A DNA stretch of 8,826 nt from JAZKIX01 sp040384645 (GCA_040384645.1 JAZKIX010000242.1:1-8826), one strand, 5' to 3'. Counted from the stretch's first letter, positions 1 through 6,717 are shown. Program-made: numbers and translations. Notes: generated by a model from the letters alone, not told the origin.

Positions 1-145
1 CCAAATCTTGTTGCGCCTTCAACCAGCCATATGCCGCATCTGAATTGGCGGTGAAATCTGCCGCATTGGCCGACGTCATGCCAGCCGTCAGAAATGAACA
101 CACTGCGATAGAACCCAAATACCGTAAAAAGCTTAACTTCAACAT
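1..145 (-). CDS. Secreted protein, N-terminal fragment (cut by window edge)
   Basis: Only 48 codons are visible. The start ATG at 145-143 is preceded by a good ribosome binding site (GGGAGAAAG on the minus strand). The first 28 residues form a clear Sec signal peptide: positive MLKLSFLR, a hydrophobic stretch through CSFLTAG, and a cleavage site after SANA. The mature part starts ADFTANSDAAYGWLKAQQDL. The AYGWLKAQQ segment is reminiscent of helical prenyltransferase/alpha-toroid repeats (A..WLkaQQ..dG), but 20 residues cannot establish a family. The leader is closely similar to that of the gene at 580-2697 (MLK start, CSFL, ANA cleavage), so the two share 5' ancestry. It probably acts outside the cytoplasm and, given its neighbour and its LacI-like operators, may belong to carbohydrate use. 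The function is unknown; its identity as a signal-peptide-bearing gene is secure. Confidence 0.8.
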   Translation of the reverse strand, partial: MLKLSFLRYLGSIAVCSFLTAGMTSANAADFTANSDAAYGWLKAQQDL

Positions 146-165
146 TCTTTCTCCCATATTTTCTA

Positions 166-193
166 ATTATTAACTGTCTTTAAAAATTGCCAA
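166..193 (-). promoter_or_regulatory. Candidate proximal promoter of the partial secreted-protein gene
   Basis: On the minus strand, TTGGCA (193-188) and AATAAT (171-166) are separated by 16 bp, about 20 bp ahead of the ATG. The same arrangement (TTGGTA, 16 bp, AATAAT, about 20 bp, ATG) occurs at 2718-2745 in front of the other secreted-protein gene although the spacers differ, which supports function. If used, the 5' UTR would be very short and would still contain the ribosome binding site. The LacI-type palindromes lie about 85 bp or more further upstream, so a more distal promoter is also possible. Confidence 0.4.
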
Positions 194-277
194 CTTCTAC
201 AACACGTCTTTAGCTCCTTGAACCACTTCAAGTTATGGCTTGGATACTTGCGCCCGATTGGGTAATTGTTTAGTAAA

Positions 278-291
278 TGTAAGCGGTTACA
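278..291. promoter_or_regulatory. LacI/GalR-family operator-like palindrome (site 1)
   Basis: TGTAAGCGGTTACA has half-sites TGTAAGC and (complement) TGTAACC. They match at 6 of 7 positions around a central CG, the hallmark of LacI/GalR-family operators; the sequence also fits the general catabolite-response consensus TGnAAnCGnTnnCA. The palindrome extends by one base on each side (277-292). It lies 133 bp upstream of the ATG at 145. The regulator is not in this window. Confidence 0.6.
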
Positions 292-316
292 TTATTTTAA
301 ATTAGATCGCGCGGTA

Positions 317-345
317 TTTATATAAATGACGAAACATTTTTTTAA
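317..345 (-). promoter_or_regulatory. Weak distal promoter candidate between two operators
   Basis: On the minus strand, TTAAAA (345-340), a 17-bp spacer and TATAAA (322-317) form a sigma-70-like pair lying between the two palindromes at 278 and 376. A promoter flanked by two operators 98 bp apart is a layout used in looping repression. The -35 box is poor and the region is simply AT-rich, so this is only a candidate alternative to the proximal boxes at 166-193. Confidence 0.22.
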
Positions 346-375
346 CATTGTTTGAAAATGACATATGTGCCTGCA

Positions 376-389
376 TGTAACCGCTTCCT
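376..389. promoter_or_regulatory. Degenerate second operator-like site (site 2)
   Basis: TGTAACCGCTTCCT carries one perfect half-site (TGTAACC, identical to the complement half of site 1) and a weaker second half around the same central CG. The 11-mer AAGCGGTTACA is thus present at both sites on opposite strands. Centre-to-centre spacing from site 1 is 98 bp. It is probably an auxiliary site for the same LacI-type regulator. Confidence 0.42.
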
Positions 390-484
390 TAAATCAAGCG
401 GATGAAGTCAACAGGCAACACAGCATTTACAGTGCAGCCATAGAAATCAATATGGAAATGAAAACAGAAGTAAAAGCAGAAGTT

Positions 485-521
485 AAAAAGCCTCTCTTCG
501 ATCATCGGAGAGAGGCTTTTT
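485..521 (-). terminator. Intrinsic terminator after the GH55-like gene
   Basis: A perfect 13-bp inverted repeat (AAAAAGCCTCTCT at 485-497 with its complement at 509-521) extends through a G-T wobble and two more pairs to a 16-bp stem with a 5-nt loop. Both flanks are A/T runs, so it can work in both directions. The only gene running into it is the minus-strand gene ending at 580, for which the stem is followed by five Ts. Confidence 0.88.
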
Positions 522-531
522 ATTTATTGAA

Positions 532-557
532 CTTGCCTCGCGCAAAAGTGAGGCAAG
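532..557 (-). terminator. Second hairpin downstream of the GH55-like gene
   Basis: CTTGCCTC (532-539) pairs perfectly with GAGGCAAG (550-557), extendable by a G-T and a C-G pair to a 10-bp stem. It starts about 22 nt after the stop codon at 580 on the minus strand and lacks a strict T run (TTCAATAAATAAAA follows). With the hairpin at 485-521 it makes a tandem 3' structure, probably protecting the transcript end or assisting termination. Confidence 0.5.
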
Positions 558-579
558 CGATCAGCACAAAGGTGCCCGA

Positions 580-2697
580 TTAGTCCGGAATAGGAAAAGT
601 GGTCAACTTCTGCCAGTAACTACCAGCATTGGCAGCAGGGCCAGTGTTGTTGATGATGTGGCTGATTTCACCGCCAGCGCCGAGGAACACGGTGCCGATG
701 TTATGGAACTTAATGCCGGCTTTGACCGGTGTCTCGTAGGAGTGATCACATACTGGTGGTGTCGGCGACAAGAACAGGCTGTAGGAACCCATACCCCAAG
801 CTTCGTGGGTATTGACTGCATCGGCGACCTTGTAAGCGGCATAACCCTTGGTTGCCCCATCCATCCATACTGCCTGGTTAGGGACGTCGTACGCTTTCTC
901 ATTTTGGAAGAAGTAGGTGCGTCCGCCATTGCCGTTCCACAAAACATCATATTTTTGGAAATGTTCAACAAACAAGCCATACATGGTCACATCGTTGCCA
1001 TTGACGACAACACCGTTGTCGGAGGTGTTGAGATCCCACGCGACATGGTCGCCATGATCCGCACGCCAGATCCAGAAATGGTCGCCGATCACATTATTAC
1101 TATTGACTGTGACGCCCACTTTTGCCGTGCCCAAGTCACCAGTACCGCCGACGCGGACAAAGACGTCAAACAGGGTGCTTGGATTAGCTGCGTGATTTGC
1201 TGTACTACCAACTGGGCCAACTTCAAGCAAAGTAGGGGAGTTGACGGTACCGGCATCGAACAGCAGACCTGCAATCTTGACGCCATCGACATCAGCAACC
1301 GACATCGCAATCACGCCATTGTCAGGAATAATCGTCGCCAAGCCGATGCCCAATACAACGGTCTCAGCACGTGTGATACGGATCGTGTCGCTGATATGGT
1401 AGACGCCAGGCGTGAACAGTAGGTTCTTGCCTTGTGCCAATGCTGCGTTAATTTGTGCAGCAGAACTATTGTCGGAACGCACGATATAAAACTGACTGAT
1501 CGGCAGTGATGTACCCGCTGTGGTGCCAGTACTCCAACTCGTGCCTACTGAATTTGCACGCAGCGCCGGTACGAATACGCGGTAGGCATTGTTTTCGAAA
1601 TACAGGAATGGCTTTTCGCGTATGAGAGGAGTCTGAGCGATATTGGTTGTTGCCGGGTCGGGGAATGTTTCGGCAGGCGCGCCGGTGGTGCCTACAAACA
1701 CCATATTCCACAGGACATTGTAAAAAGCGCTCATGTCCGAATTGCGTGTGAACCATTGTTGCTGACTTTGGGCATGGACGTCGCCAACCTTGGAGTCTGC
1801 AATATAACCACCGCTGGCCCATCCCCAGTACGGCGACAGAAACATGTTGCCGTCAACGTGCATGCGCCGGAAAGGAACCGCTTGTGCCGCCGCCCAGTTC
1901 ATCGCTCCACCGGATGGAATAACGTGCAGGTTTTCAGCCGAGCGCCAGAAGTTTTGGGTGGCATTGCCGTTCGGGCTGTTGCCATAGCCAAGCCAGTCGA
2001 CATTGATATGGACATCGCCGTTGATGGTTACGTCGTCTGGATGTTTGCCTAAACCCAAGATGTGGGTATAGAAACCCAGATTGGCATCGACTGCATAACT
2101 GCCCGGTTTGAACATGAAGGCGTAGCGTTGGGTGCCGAACTGATTGGTTTCCTGCTGGGTGAAAGTGGTGCTCAGCGCAGTCTGAATATCGGCAATATTC
2201 GATTTTGAGTCATAGATCTTGACGTTGGGACCAAAATCAGGCGCGGCGTCGTCGTCCAACAGCAAGCCCAGGACTGGCGTTATGCCGCCCCCTTTTAAAG
2301 GCGTAACAAGCGCTGCCGCTGAAGGCGGACTAGCAGATGCACCACTATTGGCGACGACCGTACATGAATAGGATTTCCCGCCCAGCAATCCCATTACGGT
2401 GATCGGCGACGCAATCCCGCCACCGGATTTGGCAGGGTAATTGGGCGTGCTGCACGTTGCGACATAGTCCGTGATCCCGCTGCCGATGTTGGTCGGTGCG
2501 CTAAATGTGACCGTAGCGCGCTGCTTGCCTGCGCTGGCCGCACCTATCAGAGGCGCGCCCGGAGCGCTGGAAATGCCAACTGCTAATGGTTTGCTGTTTG
2601 ATGTGGTAGTGGACGCGTTCGCCGCTGTTACCCCGACTGCCAGGAACGAACAAAGCAGCGCAGTTGGACCTACATACTTCAATTTTGATTTCAACAT
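580..2697 (-). CDS. Secreted FN3 plus tandem beta-helix protein, GH55-like beta-1,3-glucanase candidate
   Basis: A 705-residue exported protein when started at 2697 (ATG 2697-2695). An ATG four codons earlier (2709) lies inside the ribosome binding region (GGGTGA), and the paralogous leader at 145 starts at the equivalent of 2697, so the later start is preferred. Residues 1-28 are a signal peptide (CSFLAVGVTAANA, then S). About 46-133 form a fibronectin-III domain with two cysteines (C82, C112) placed as in disulfide-bonded bacterial FN3 modules. A Gly-rich linker and DDD follow. About 153-400 and 403-705 are two right-handed beta-helix halves, each opening with a similar pattern (FMFKPGSYAVD; LLFTPGVYHISD). 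Motifs such as ATIIPDNGV, DVDGVKIAGLLFDAG, WRADHGDH and YFFQNE are typical of secreted proteins often mislabelled adenylyl cyclase or coagulation factor 5/8, which I believe are bacterial GH55 exo-beta-1,3-glucanases. E600 in YFFQNE is a candidate acid residue by position. It appears monocistronic, with LacI-type operators upstream and hairpins downstream. The beta-helix architecture is firm; the laminarin substrate is inferred. Confidence 0.75.
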   Translation of the reverse strand: MLKSKLKYVGPTALLCSFLAVGVTAANASTTTSNSKPLAVGISSAPGAPLIGAASAGKQRATVTFSAPTNIGSGITDYVATCSTPNYPAKSGGGIASPITVMGLLGGKSYSCTVVANSGASASPPSAAALVTPLKGGGITPVLGLLLDDDAAPDFGPNVKIYDSKSNIADIQTALSTTFTQQETNQFGTQRYAFMFKPGSYAVDANLGFYTHILGLGKHPDDVTINGDVHINVDWLGYGNSPNGNATQNFWRSAENLHVIPSGGAMNWAAAQAVPFRRMHVDGNMFLSPYWGWASGGYIADSKVGDVHAQSQQQWFTRNSDMSAFYNVLWNMVFVGTTGAPAETFPDPATTNIAQTPLIREKPFLYFENNAYRVFVPALRANSVGTSWSTGTTAGTSLPISQFYIVRSDNSSAAQINAALAQGKNLLFTPGVYHISDTIRITRAETVVLGIGLATIIPDNGVIAMSVADVDGVKIAGLLFDAGTVNSPTLLEVGPVGSTANHAANPSTLFDVFVRVGGTGDLGTAKVGVTVNSNNVIGDHFWIWRADHGDHVAWDLNTSDNGVVVNGNDVTMYGLFVEHFQKYDVLWNGNGGRTYFFQNEKAYDVPNQAVWMDGATKGYAAYKVADAVNTHEAWGMGSYSLFLSPTPPVCDHSYETPVKAGIKFHNIGTVFLGAGGEISHIINNTGPAANAGSYWQKLTTFPIPD

Positions 2698-2717
2698 TCT
2701 GTCACCCATATTTTTTA

Positions 2718-2745
2718 ATTATTAACACCATTTAAGAAATACCAA
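2718..2745 (-). promoter_or_regulatory. Candidate proximal promoter of the GH55-like gene
   Basis: On the minus strand, TTGGTA (2745-2740), 16 bp, then AATAAT (2723-2718), about 20 bp before the ATG at 2697. It matches the arrangement at 166-193. The conserved block GTTAATAATTA, the AT stretch and ATGGGnGAnAGAATG continue into both genes. The operators lie about 190 bp or more upstream of these boxes, so control from a distal promoter is not excluded. Confidence 0.4.
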
Positions 2746-2932
2746 TTACAAAAATCGCCAGCCAATTTCTTTCTTGAAATCCATGCTTACTGCAATATTC
2801 CATCCACGTGATACCAAAAGTGCGATTCGTGACCCGACTGAAACCTATTCAAGCACGCACGGCGTATGTTTTGGGGCGCGGTGCTGATACTTCATTGCTT
2901 GCACATTGACACTGCAAGCAATAAAACAGGCA

Positions 2933-2948
2933 TTGGAAACGTTTCTAA
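2933..2948. promoter_or_regulatory. LacI-family operator-like palindrome GAAACGTTTC (proximal copy)
   Basis: TTGGAAACGTTTCTAA is a 16-bp palindrome with a single mismatched pair around a central CG. The 14-base string ATTGGAAACGTTTC recurs 81 bp away at 3013-3026. It lies about 240 bp upstream of the start at 2697. The half-site (GAAAC) differs from that of the palindromes at 278 and 376, pointing to a different LacI-family regulator. Confidence 0.62.
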
Positions 2949-3013
2949 TTTTTGTTGGAAATCACATGAATAATTGTTTTTACGCTACTGTGGAAAAAGA
3001 AAAATATACAATA

Positions 3014-3029
3014 TTGGAAACGTTTCACT
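3014..3029. promoter_or_regulatory. LacI-family operator-like palindrome GAAACGTTTC (distal copy)
   Basis: TTGGAAACGTTTCACT contains the same perfect 10-bp core GAAACGTTTC (3017-3026) as the copy at 2936-2945, with centres 81 bp apart. Two identical palindromes in an AT-rich spacer are unlikely by chance and fit a pair of sites for one repressor, possibly looped. The site is also about 310 bp before cbpA, but pairing with the carbohydrate gene is the better reading. Confidence 0.6.
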
Positions 3030-3337
3030 ATTCTAGTTGAAAATTTCCCGAAAATATTAATGTTTGGAAAATGCAGGCCAAAAAAGTAATTCGGCAACTA
3101 GAATTCCTTTTTCTTTCACGTAAGAGACGGGATGTTTTTGACCATAGTTATCGGCTGTGCAAAAGCCGATCCAATAAAAAATATACCGTAGCGTCGCGAT
3201 CTTGCATGGCGTGCTCAGGTATGTTTGATTTGCCTCAAGCGGCGTTTAGATTTTGCCGGCAAAACGCGTCGGTGCTGACACAAGAGCCATGGTTTCATAT
3301 ATTGAAGAAGGGTTAAAACACTTCGTGGCTGTGTAAT

Positions 3338-4297
3338 ATGAAATTGAAAGATTACTATCAGATTTTGGGGCTTGAGCTTAGCGCGACGCCGGCCGAGATC
3401 AAAAGTGCCTATCGCAAGCTGGCGCGTCAGTTTCATCCCGACGTATCCAAAGACCCGAAAGGGGAAGAGCGTTTCAAGGAGATCGCAGAAGCCTACGCGA
3501 CCTTAAAGGATGCCGAAAAGCGCGCCGAGTATGACAATGTGGGCAGACATGACCCCAGTGAAAATATCCGTCCGCCACCCGATTGGCAACAACGATACGG
3601 CCAAGCCGCACAAACGACGCAGTCTGCTGAATCGGGTGCCTTCAACACTTTATTTGAGGATTTGGATTTATCCGATTTTTTAGCCGCTTTCAGCACGCCG
3701 CGTCAGGGAGCGCGTCGCTCGGGTCGGCATGTACCGCAAACCGGTCAGAATCACGAAGTAAAAACGACAGTGACGCTGGAGCAGATTTATGCCGGTGCCG
3801 AAATTGAAATTAGCGTCAATCTGCCGCAGTTCGATGCGCTAGGCGTTTTGCGCCACAGTGCCCGTACCTTTCACATCCGCATTCCTAAAAATACCGCCGA
3901 TGGTCAACGTCTGCGGCTGCCGGGCAAAGGCGCGCAGAGCCGTAATGGTGGTGCCGCCGGCGACCTGATCGTGGTGCTGGAAGTGGCGTCGCATGCCGTT
4001 TATCGCGTCAATAAACGCGATTTGACCATCGATTTGACCTTGGCGCCATGGGAGGCGGTGTTGGGAACGCGTGTGCATATACCGACACTGGGCGGCATGG
4101 TTGACCTGAAAATTCCGGCTGGCACCAGCGCCGGTTGCAAGTTCCGGCTTGCCAAACGTGGTTTGCCGGGGCTTGGGGATGAACAGGGCGATTTATATGC
4201 CAAGGTGCAGATTGATGTCCCTACCAACCCCACGGCACGCGAGCGTGAATTATTCATGCAACTTGCGGCCGAATCGGGCTTCAGGCCACATCGCTAA
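3338..4297 (+). CDS. cbpA: DnaJ-like co-chaperone CbpA (curved DNA-binding protein)
   Basis: A 319-residue class B J-domain protein that stimulates DnaK ATPase and delivers unfolded clients; the Escherichia coli homologue also binds curved DNA in the nucleoid. The J domain covers residues 4-69 (LKDYYQILGL start) with the HPD triad at 33-35 between helices II and III. A linker of about 70 residues (including FNTLFEDLDLSDFLAAF) follows. The two C-terminal beta-sandwich client-binding domains span about 141-296 (VKTTVTLEQIYAGAEIEI; IRIPKNTADGQRLRLPGKG; GDLIVVLEV; RLAKRGLPG; GDLYAKVQIDVP). There are no CxxCxGxG zinc repeats, separating it from DnaJ. Length and the MKLKDYY start match the family. 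The ribosome binding site is weak (GAAGAAGG lies too far upstream, near 3303). The usual partner gene cbpM does not follow; an intrinsic terminator overlaps the stop codon, so cbpA is probably transcribed alone. Confidence 0.93.
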   Translation: MKLKDYYQILGLELSATPAEIKSAYRKLARQFHPDVSKDPKGEERFKEIAEAYATLKDAEKRAEYDNVGRHDPSENIRPPPDWQQRYGQAAQTTQSAESGAFNTLFEDLDLSDFLAAFSTPRQGARRSGRHVPQTGQNHEVKTTVTLEQIYAGAEIEISVNLPQFDALGVLRHSARTFHIRIPKNTADGQRLRLPGKGAQSRNGGAAGDLIVVLEVASHAVYRVNKRDLTIDLTLAPWEAVLGTRVHIPTLGGMVDLKIPAGTSAGCKFRLAKRGLPGLGDEQGDLYAKVQIDVPTNPTARERELFMQLAAESGFRPHR

Positions 4298-4322
4298 AGC
4301 CAAGACGCATGGCTTGTTTTTT
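4297..4322 (+). terminator. Intrinsic terminator overlapping the cbpA stop
   Basis: AAGCCA (4297-4302) pairs with TGGCTT (4310-4315) around a 7-nt loop, followed by G and six Ts (4317-4322). The stem begins on the last base of the cbpA stop codon. An ATG at 4309-4311, in frame with the next gene, falls in the loop and stem, which argues against it as that gene's start. Confidence 0.72.
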
Positions 4323-4347
4323 GTGCGATTGTCCCGATTTGAAACAG

Positions 4348-5331
4348 ATGACACAGCTATCCATCCTCGATCTCGCACCCATCGCTGAAGGCAGCGATGC
4401 GGCCCAGTCGTTTCGCAACACACTTGAACTTGCACAACATGCAGAACGTTTGGGCTATCGGCGCTTCTGGCTGGCGGAACATCATGGCATGCCCGGCATC
4501 GCCAGTGCCGCCACCGCTGTACTGATCGGGCATGTCGCCGCCGGCACCTCGCACATCCGGGTGGGTGCTGGCGGCATCATGCTGCCCAACCATTCACCGC
4601 TAGTGATTGCCGAACAATTTGGCACGTTGGAAGCGCTGTTCCCGGGGCGCATCGATCTTGGCCTGGGGCGCGCACCGGGTTCCGACCAAAAGACGGCGCG
4701 TGCCTTGCGGCGCAGCCTTGCCAGCGATGCCGACGAATTTCCGCAAGATGTGGCCGAATTAATGGACTATTTTTCCACTACGCCCAGACAGACGGTGCAG
4801 GCGGTGCCGGGGCGTGGTTTACATGTGCCGATCTGGATACTAGGTTCCAGCCTGTTTGGCGCACAATTGGCGGCTTCGCTCGGCTTGCCGTATGCGTTTG
4901 CCTCACACTTCGCGCCGGGGCAGATGATGCAGGCGATTGCCCTCTATCGCGCCACTTTTCGTCCCTCGGCGCAATTGCAAAAACCGTATGTGATGCTGGG
5001 GTTTAATGTGTTTGCCGCCGATACCGATGCACAAGGGGCATTACTTGCCAGCTCGATGCAACAAGCTTTCGTCAACTTGCGCAGCGGTCGTCCATCGCTT
5101 TTGCAAGCGCCGGTGAAAGATTATCTAGACCATCTTGGCCCGCAAGAGCGGGCTTTGCTCGATCAAGTCCTGTCCTGCTCGGCGATTGGCGCGCCTGCCA
5201 CGGTGGCGCGTCAAATCAAGGAGTTCATCGCGCATACCGGTGCCGATGAGTTAATGATTAGTTCGCAAATCTTTGATCAGGCTGCACGCTTGCATTCCTA
5301 TGCCATCACAAAAAACGCCATGCTCACCTGA
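4348..5331 (+). CDS. LLM-class flavin-dependent oxidoreductase (YhbW-like)
   Basis: A 327-residue luciferase-like monooxygenase of the bacterial group that includes E. coli YhbW. These are TIM-barrel enzymes that use reduced flavin and oxygen; substrates of this subgroup are mostly unknown. Family signatures in order: LSILDLAPI at 4-12, WLAEHHGMPGIASAA at 41-55 (AEHH near the flavin site), GGIMLPNHSPLVIAEQFGTL at 75-94, PGRIDLGLGRAPG at 99-111, and the C-terminal IGAPATVARQIKEF and GADELM. I use the ATG at 4348 because homologues begin at the MTQLSILDL position and because the in-frame ATG at 4309 lies inside the cbpA terminator; the extra 13 residues are Cys-rich and unlike the family. No strong ribosome binding site precedes either start. 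The gene lies 50 bp after cbpA but is probably not co-expressed with it, except by readthrough. Confidence 0.88.
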   Translation: MTQLSILDLAPIAEGSDAAQSFRNTLELAQHAERLGYRRFWLAEHHGMPGIASAATAVLIGHVAAGTSHIRVGAGGIMLPNHSPLVIAEQFGTLEALFPGRIDLGLGRAPGSDQKTARALRRSLASDADEFPQDVAELMDYFSTTPRQTVQAVPGRGLHVPIWILGSSLFGAQLAASLGLPYAFASHFAPGQMMQAIALYRATFRPSAQLQKPYVMLGFNVFAADTDAQGALLASSMQQAFVNLRSGRPSLLQAPVKDYLDHLGPQERALLDQVLSCSAIGAPATVARQIKEFIAHTGADELMISSQIFDQAARLHSYAITKNAMLT

Positions 5332-5338
5332 GCGTTTT
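5312..5338 (+). terminator. Weak hairpin at the end of the oxidoreductase gene
   Basis: AAAACGC (5312-5318) pairs with GCGTTTT (5332-5338), enclosing the last codons and the TGA stop; an inner GCTCA/TGAGC pairing is an alternative. The arms end in an A run and a T run, which suits bidirectional termination, but the GC core is only three pairs and the loop is 13 nt. Moderate to weak candidate. Confidence 0.35.
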
Positions 5339-5727
5339 CATTGAAAAATAGGGGGGTATAGGCTGAATATATGCCTGATCCGCATGTTTTAATTGGGCCA
5401 AAAATAATACAGGGCGGAGTATATTTTTCTTAATGTGGGCTTCTGGAAGGCAATAATCCACTTTCCCAGAGCTTATCAACAAGACATACGCTTCTATCGG
5501 CACGCTTTTTCTTGAATGGCGCTGCCGGCATTGGGGCTCTGAAATGCGTCTCCCTCTCGGTTCGCCTGCGAGCGGATCAGCCTGAATCCAACGCCGGCTA
5601 ACATGCCAGTGCGTTTTTTGTTGCCAAATATTGCATACCGAATTACTGTCGATGGCAATTCAGTTCAATTCATCTTCTACTGGAGAATGCAGGTTCAGTC
5701 ATGCCGGAACAAAAATAGGGGATTGCC
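5332..5727 (+). other. Intergenic region upstream of the 329-residue protein gene
   Basis: This is 396 bases with no convincing coding sequence. A six-G run at 5351-5356 sits within AAAATAGGGGGG, echoed by AAAATAGGGG at 5712-5721, where the latter is the ribosome binding site of the next gene. A possible promoter is TTGCCA, 17 bp, TACTGT around 5620-5650, but the -10 match is poor. Two very short reading frames start at 5686 and 5701 and overlap the next gene's ribosome binding site; neither is supported. Confidence 0.5.
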
Positions 5728-6717
5728 ATGTCGCAAATTTTTGATAAGAGCACGCTGACGCCAGAACAACTTGGGCGCTGGGACTTTGCACTGGAAGAAT
5801 ACGCGCGGGTGCAGGAGCATAATTTGCGACGTGAATATGCCGCGACGCTCGATCAGGGACAGTCAGATGCCGACGACAGCGTGCGCACGCAAATTGAAGA
5901 GCTGATGGAATTGATCGGCAGCGGCGGGGCCGGTCACGATAAATCCGGCCTGTTTTTGCGGCTGCTCGACGGTAAGCAATCGCTGCCCTATCCGCCGCCC
6001 ACCTCATTCGCCTATCCCTGGTACGCCATCATCGAAGAACCGGGTCCCTTCATGGTCATGCTCGGCCGGCCGGCAAACTCGCACGATATGACGGGCAACT
6101 ATACGATCGCAGTCAATCAAAGTGACTGGTCGGTACTGTCAATGAATCAGGCGGCGCAAGACTTGCTGGCGCTGGATCAGGCGTTGGCAAAAAATACCCC
6201 CAACTTGGCAGTAGGCGATAGCCGGAACAAAGCGGCCGCGCAGCTCGGCTGGACCGAGGAACTGTATGCCAGCGCAATCGACGCCTACCGACGCCAGCCC
6301 GAATTTTTGGTGCAATACGCACCATGGCCGCCATATCGGCTAGCCTTGGGGCGACATGAAGCCAGCTCCCAGCGCGCGCTGATCGAGGACGCCATTTCGG
6401 GGTTTGCCAGCAATACCGGTCTGGCAGCCATGCAATCCATTTTTGACGAGCACGCACTGTTTCTGAATGCCAGTATCGGCACGACCCTTGCCCAAGGCGA
6501 GCATCCGCGCCGACGATTAGAAAACAGGCAAGCACTGATTGCCGCGCAAGCACAGGAAGCGGGTGCTGGCTTGGTTGATCTGAACCTTGATCAAAGGATT
6601 CTTGAACAAACGCTGGCGGCGCTGGATCAAGACGAGGTAGCGCAATTTGAAGCGCGTCCCGATGGGCACGATTTTGTCCAATTTAGCTGCGATCGATGGA
6701 TGCTTTTTAAGGACTGA
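5728..6717 (+). CDS. Conserved-looking cytoplasmic protein of unknown function
   Basis: I do not recognise this 329-residue protein. The start is well supported: AGGGGA at 5717-5722 lies five bases before the ATG. It has no signal peptide, membrane segment or cysteine-rich motif (one Cys, in the FSCDRW segment near the end). The composition is acidic and rich in Gln and Ala. Residues about 10-65 are predicted helical (TPEQLGRWDFALEEYARVQE). A hydrophobic, Pro- and aromatic-rich core at about 87-115 (LPYPPPTSFAYPWYAIIEEP) looks beta-rich. Residues 160-310 are again mostly helical. The C-terminal HDFVQFSCDRWMLF looks like a closing strand. Codon use resembles that of the flanking intact genes and there is no internal lesion, so it is probably expressed. 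It stands alone, with a 396-bp spacer before and about 420 bp after. The N-terminal layout is faintly like a large-protein accessory or effector, but that is speculation. Confidence 0.75.
   Translation: MSQIFDKSTLTPEQLGRWDFALEEYARVQEHNLRREYAATLDQGQSDADDSVRTQIEELMELIGSGGAGHDKSGLFLRLLDGKQSLPYPPPTSFAYPWYAIIEEPGPFMVMLGRPANSHDMTGNYTIAVNQSDWSVLSMNQAAQDLLALDQALAKNTPNLAVGDSRNKAAAQLGWTEELYASAIDAYRRQPEFLVQYAPWPPYRLALGRHEASSQRALIEDAISGFASNTGLAAMQSIFDEHALFLNASIGTTLAQGEHPRRRLENRQALIAAQAQEAGAGLVDLNLDQRILEQTLAALDQDEVAQFEARPDGHDFVQFSCDRWMLFKD

Larger units (their letters stand above)
146..579. other. Intergenic control region between two secreted-protein genes
   Basis: This is 434 bases of AT-rich, apparently non-coding DNA. 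From right to left, in the direction of the flanking genes, it holds two hairpins behind the 580-2697 gene, a degenerate and then a good LacI-type palindrome, an AT-rich stretch with a perfect 12-bp palindrome (ATTTATATAAAT, 316-327), and the promoter-like boxes next to the start at 145. The only plus-strand reading frame here, beginning at 365, runs straight through the terminator and has no ribosome binding site, so I do not regard it as a gene. Confidence 0.7.
2746..3337. other. Intergenic region with operator pair, no convincing gene
   Basis: About 590 bases divide the minus-strand GH55-like gene from plus-strand cbpA. The part from 2746 to about 3060 is AT-rich and carries two GAAACGTTTC palindromes belonging to the GH55-like gene. 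A small hairpin sits at 3150-3170 (ATCGGCT/AGCCGAT, 7-nt loop) without a T run. The plus-strand frame 3071-3316 would encode 81 residues, but its ATG has GGAA abutting it with no spacing and its product resembles nothing I know. No clear sigma-70 or heat-shock promoter for cbpA was found by eye. Confidence 0.6.

Noticed and set aside
365..583. 72-residue plus-strand frame
   Set aside because: It starts without a ribosome binding site, runs over a degenerate operator and through both hairpins behind the GH55-like gene. The protein is low-complexity Lys/Glu in the middle.
658..1422. 254-residue plus-strand frame
   Set aside because: It is antisense to the GH55-like gene, whose translation shows clear family motifs over the whole stretch. 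A shadow frame.
3150..3170. Hairpin ATCGGCT/AGCCGAT as a terminator
   Set aside because: Short 7-bp stem with a 7-nt loop and no T run on either strand; no gene ends nearby.
3071..3316. 81-residue plus-strand frame upstream of cbpA
   Set aside because: GGAA abuts the ATG with no usable spacing, the composition is basic and random-looking, and no motif is present. Kept only as intergenic.
5371..5433. Possible 20-residue peptide after the six-G run
   Set aside because: The G-rich stretch is about 15 nt from the ATG, too far for a normal ribosome binding site, and nothing else supports coding.
6113..6553. 146-residue minus-strand frame
   Set aside because: Antisense to the 329-residue gene, which has the better ribosome binding site and codon pattern.
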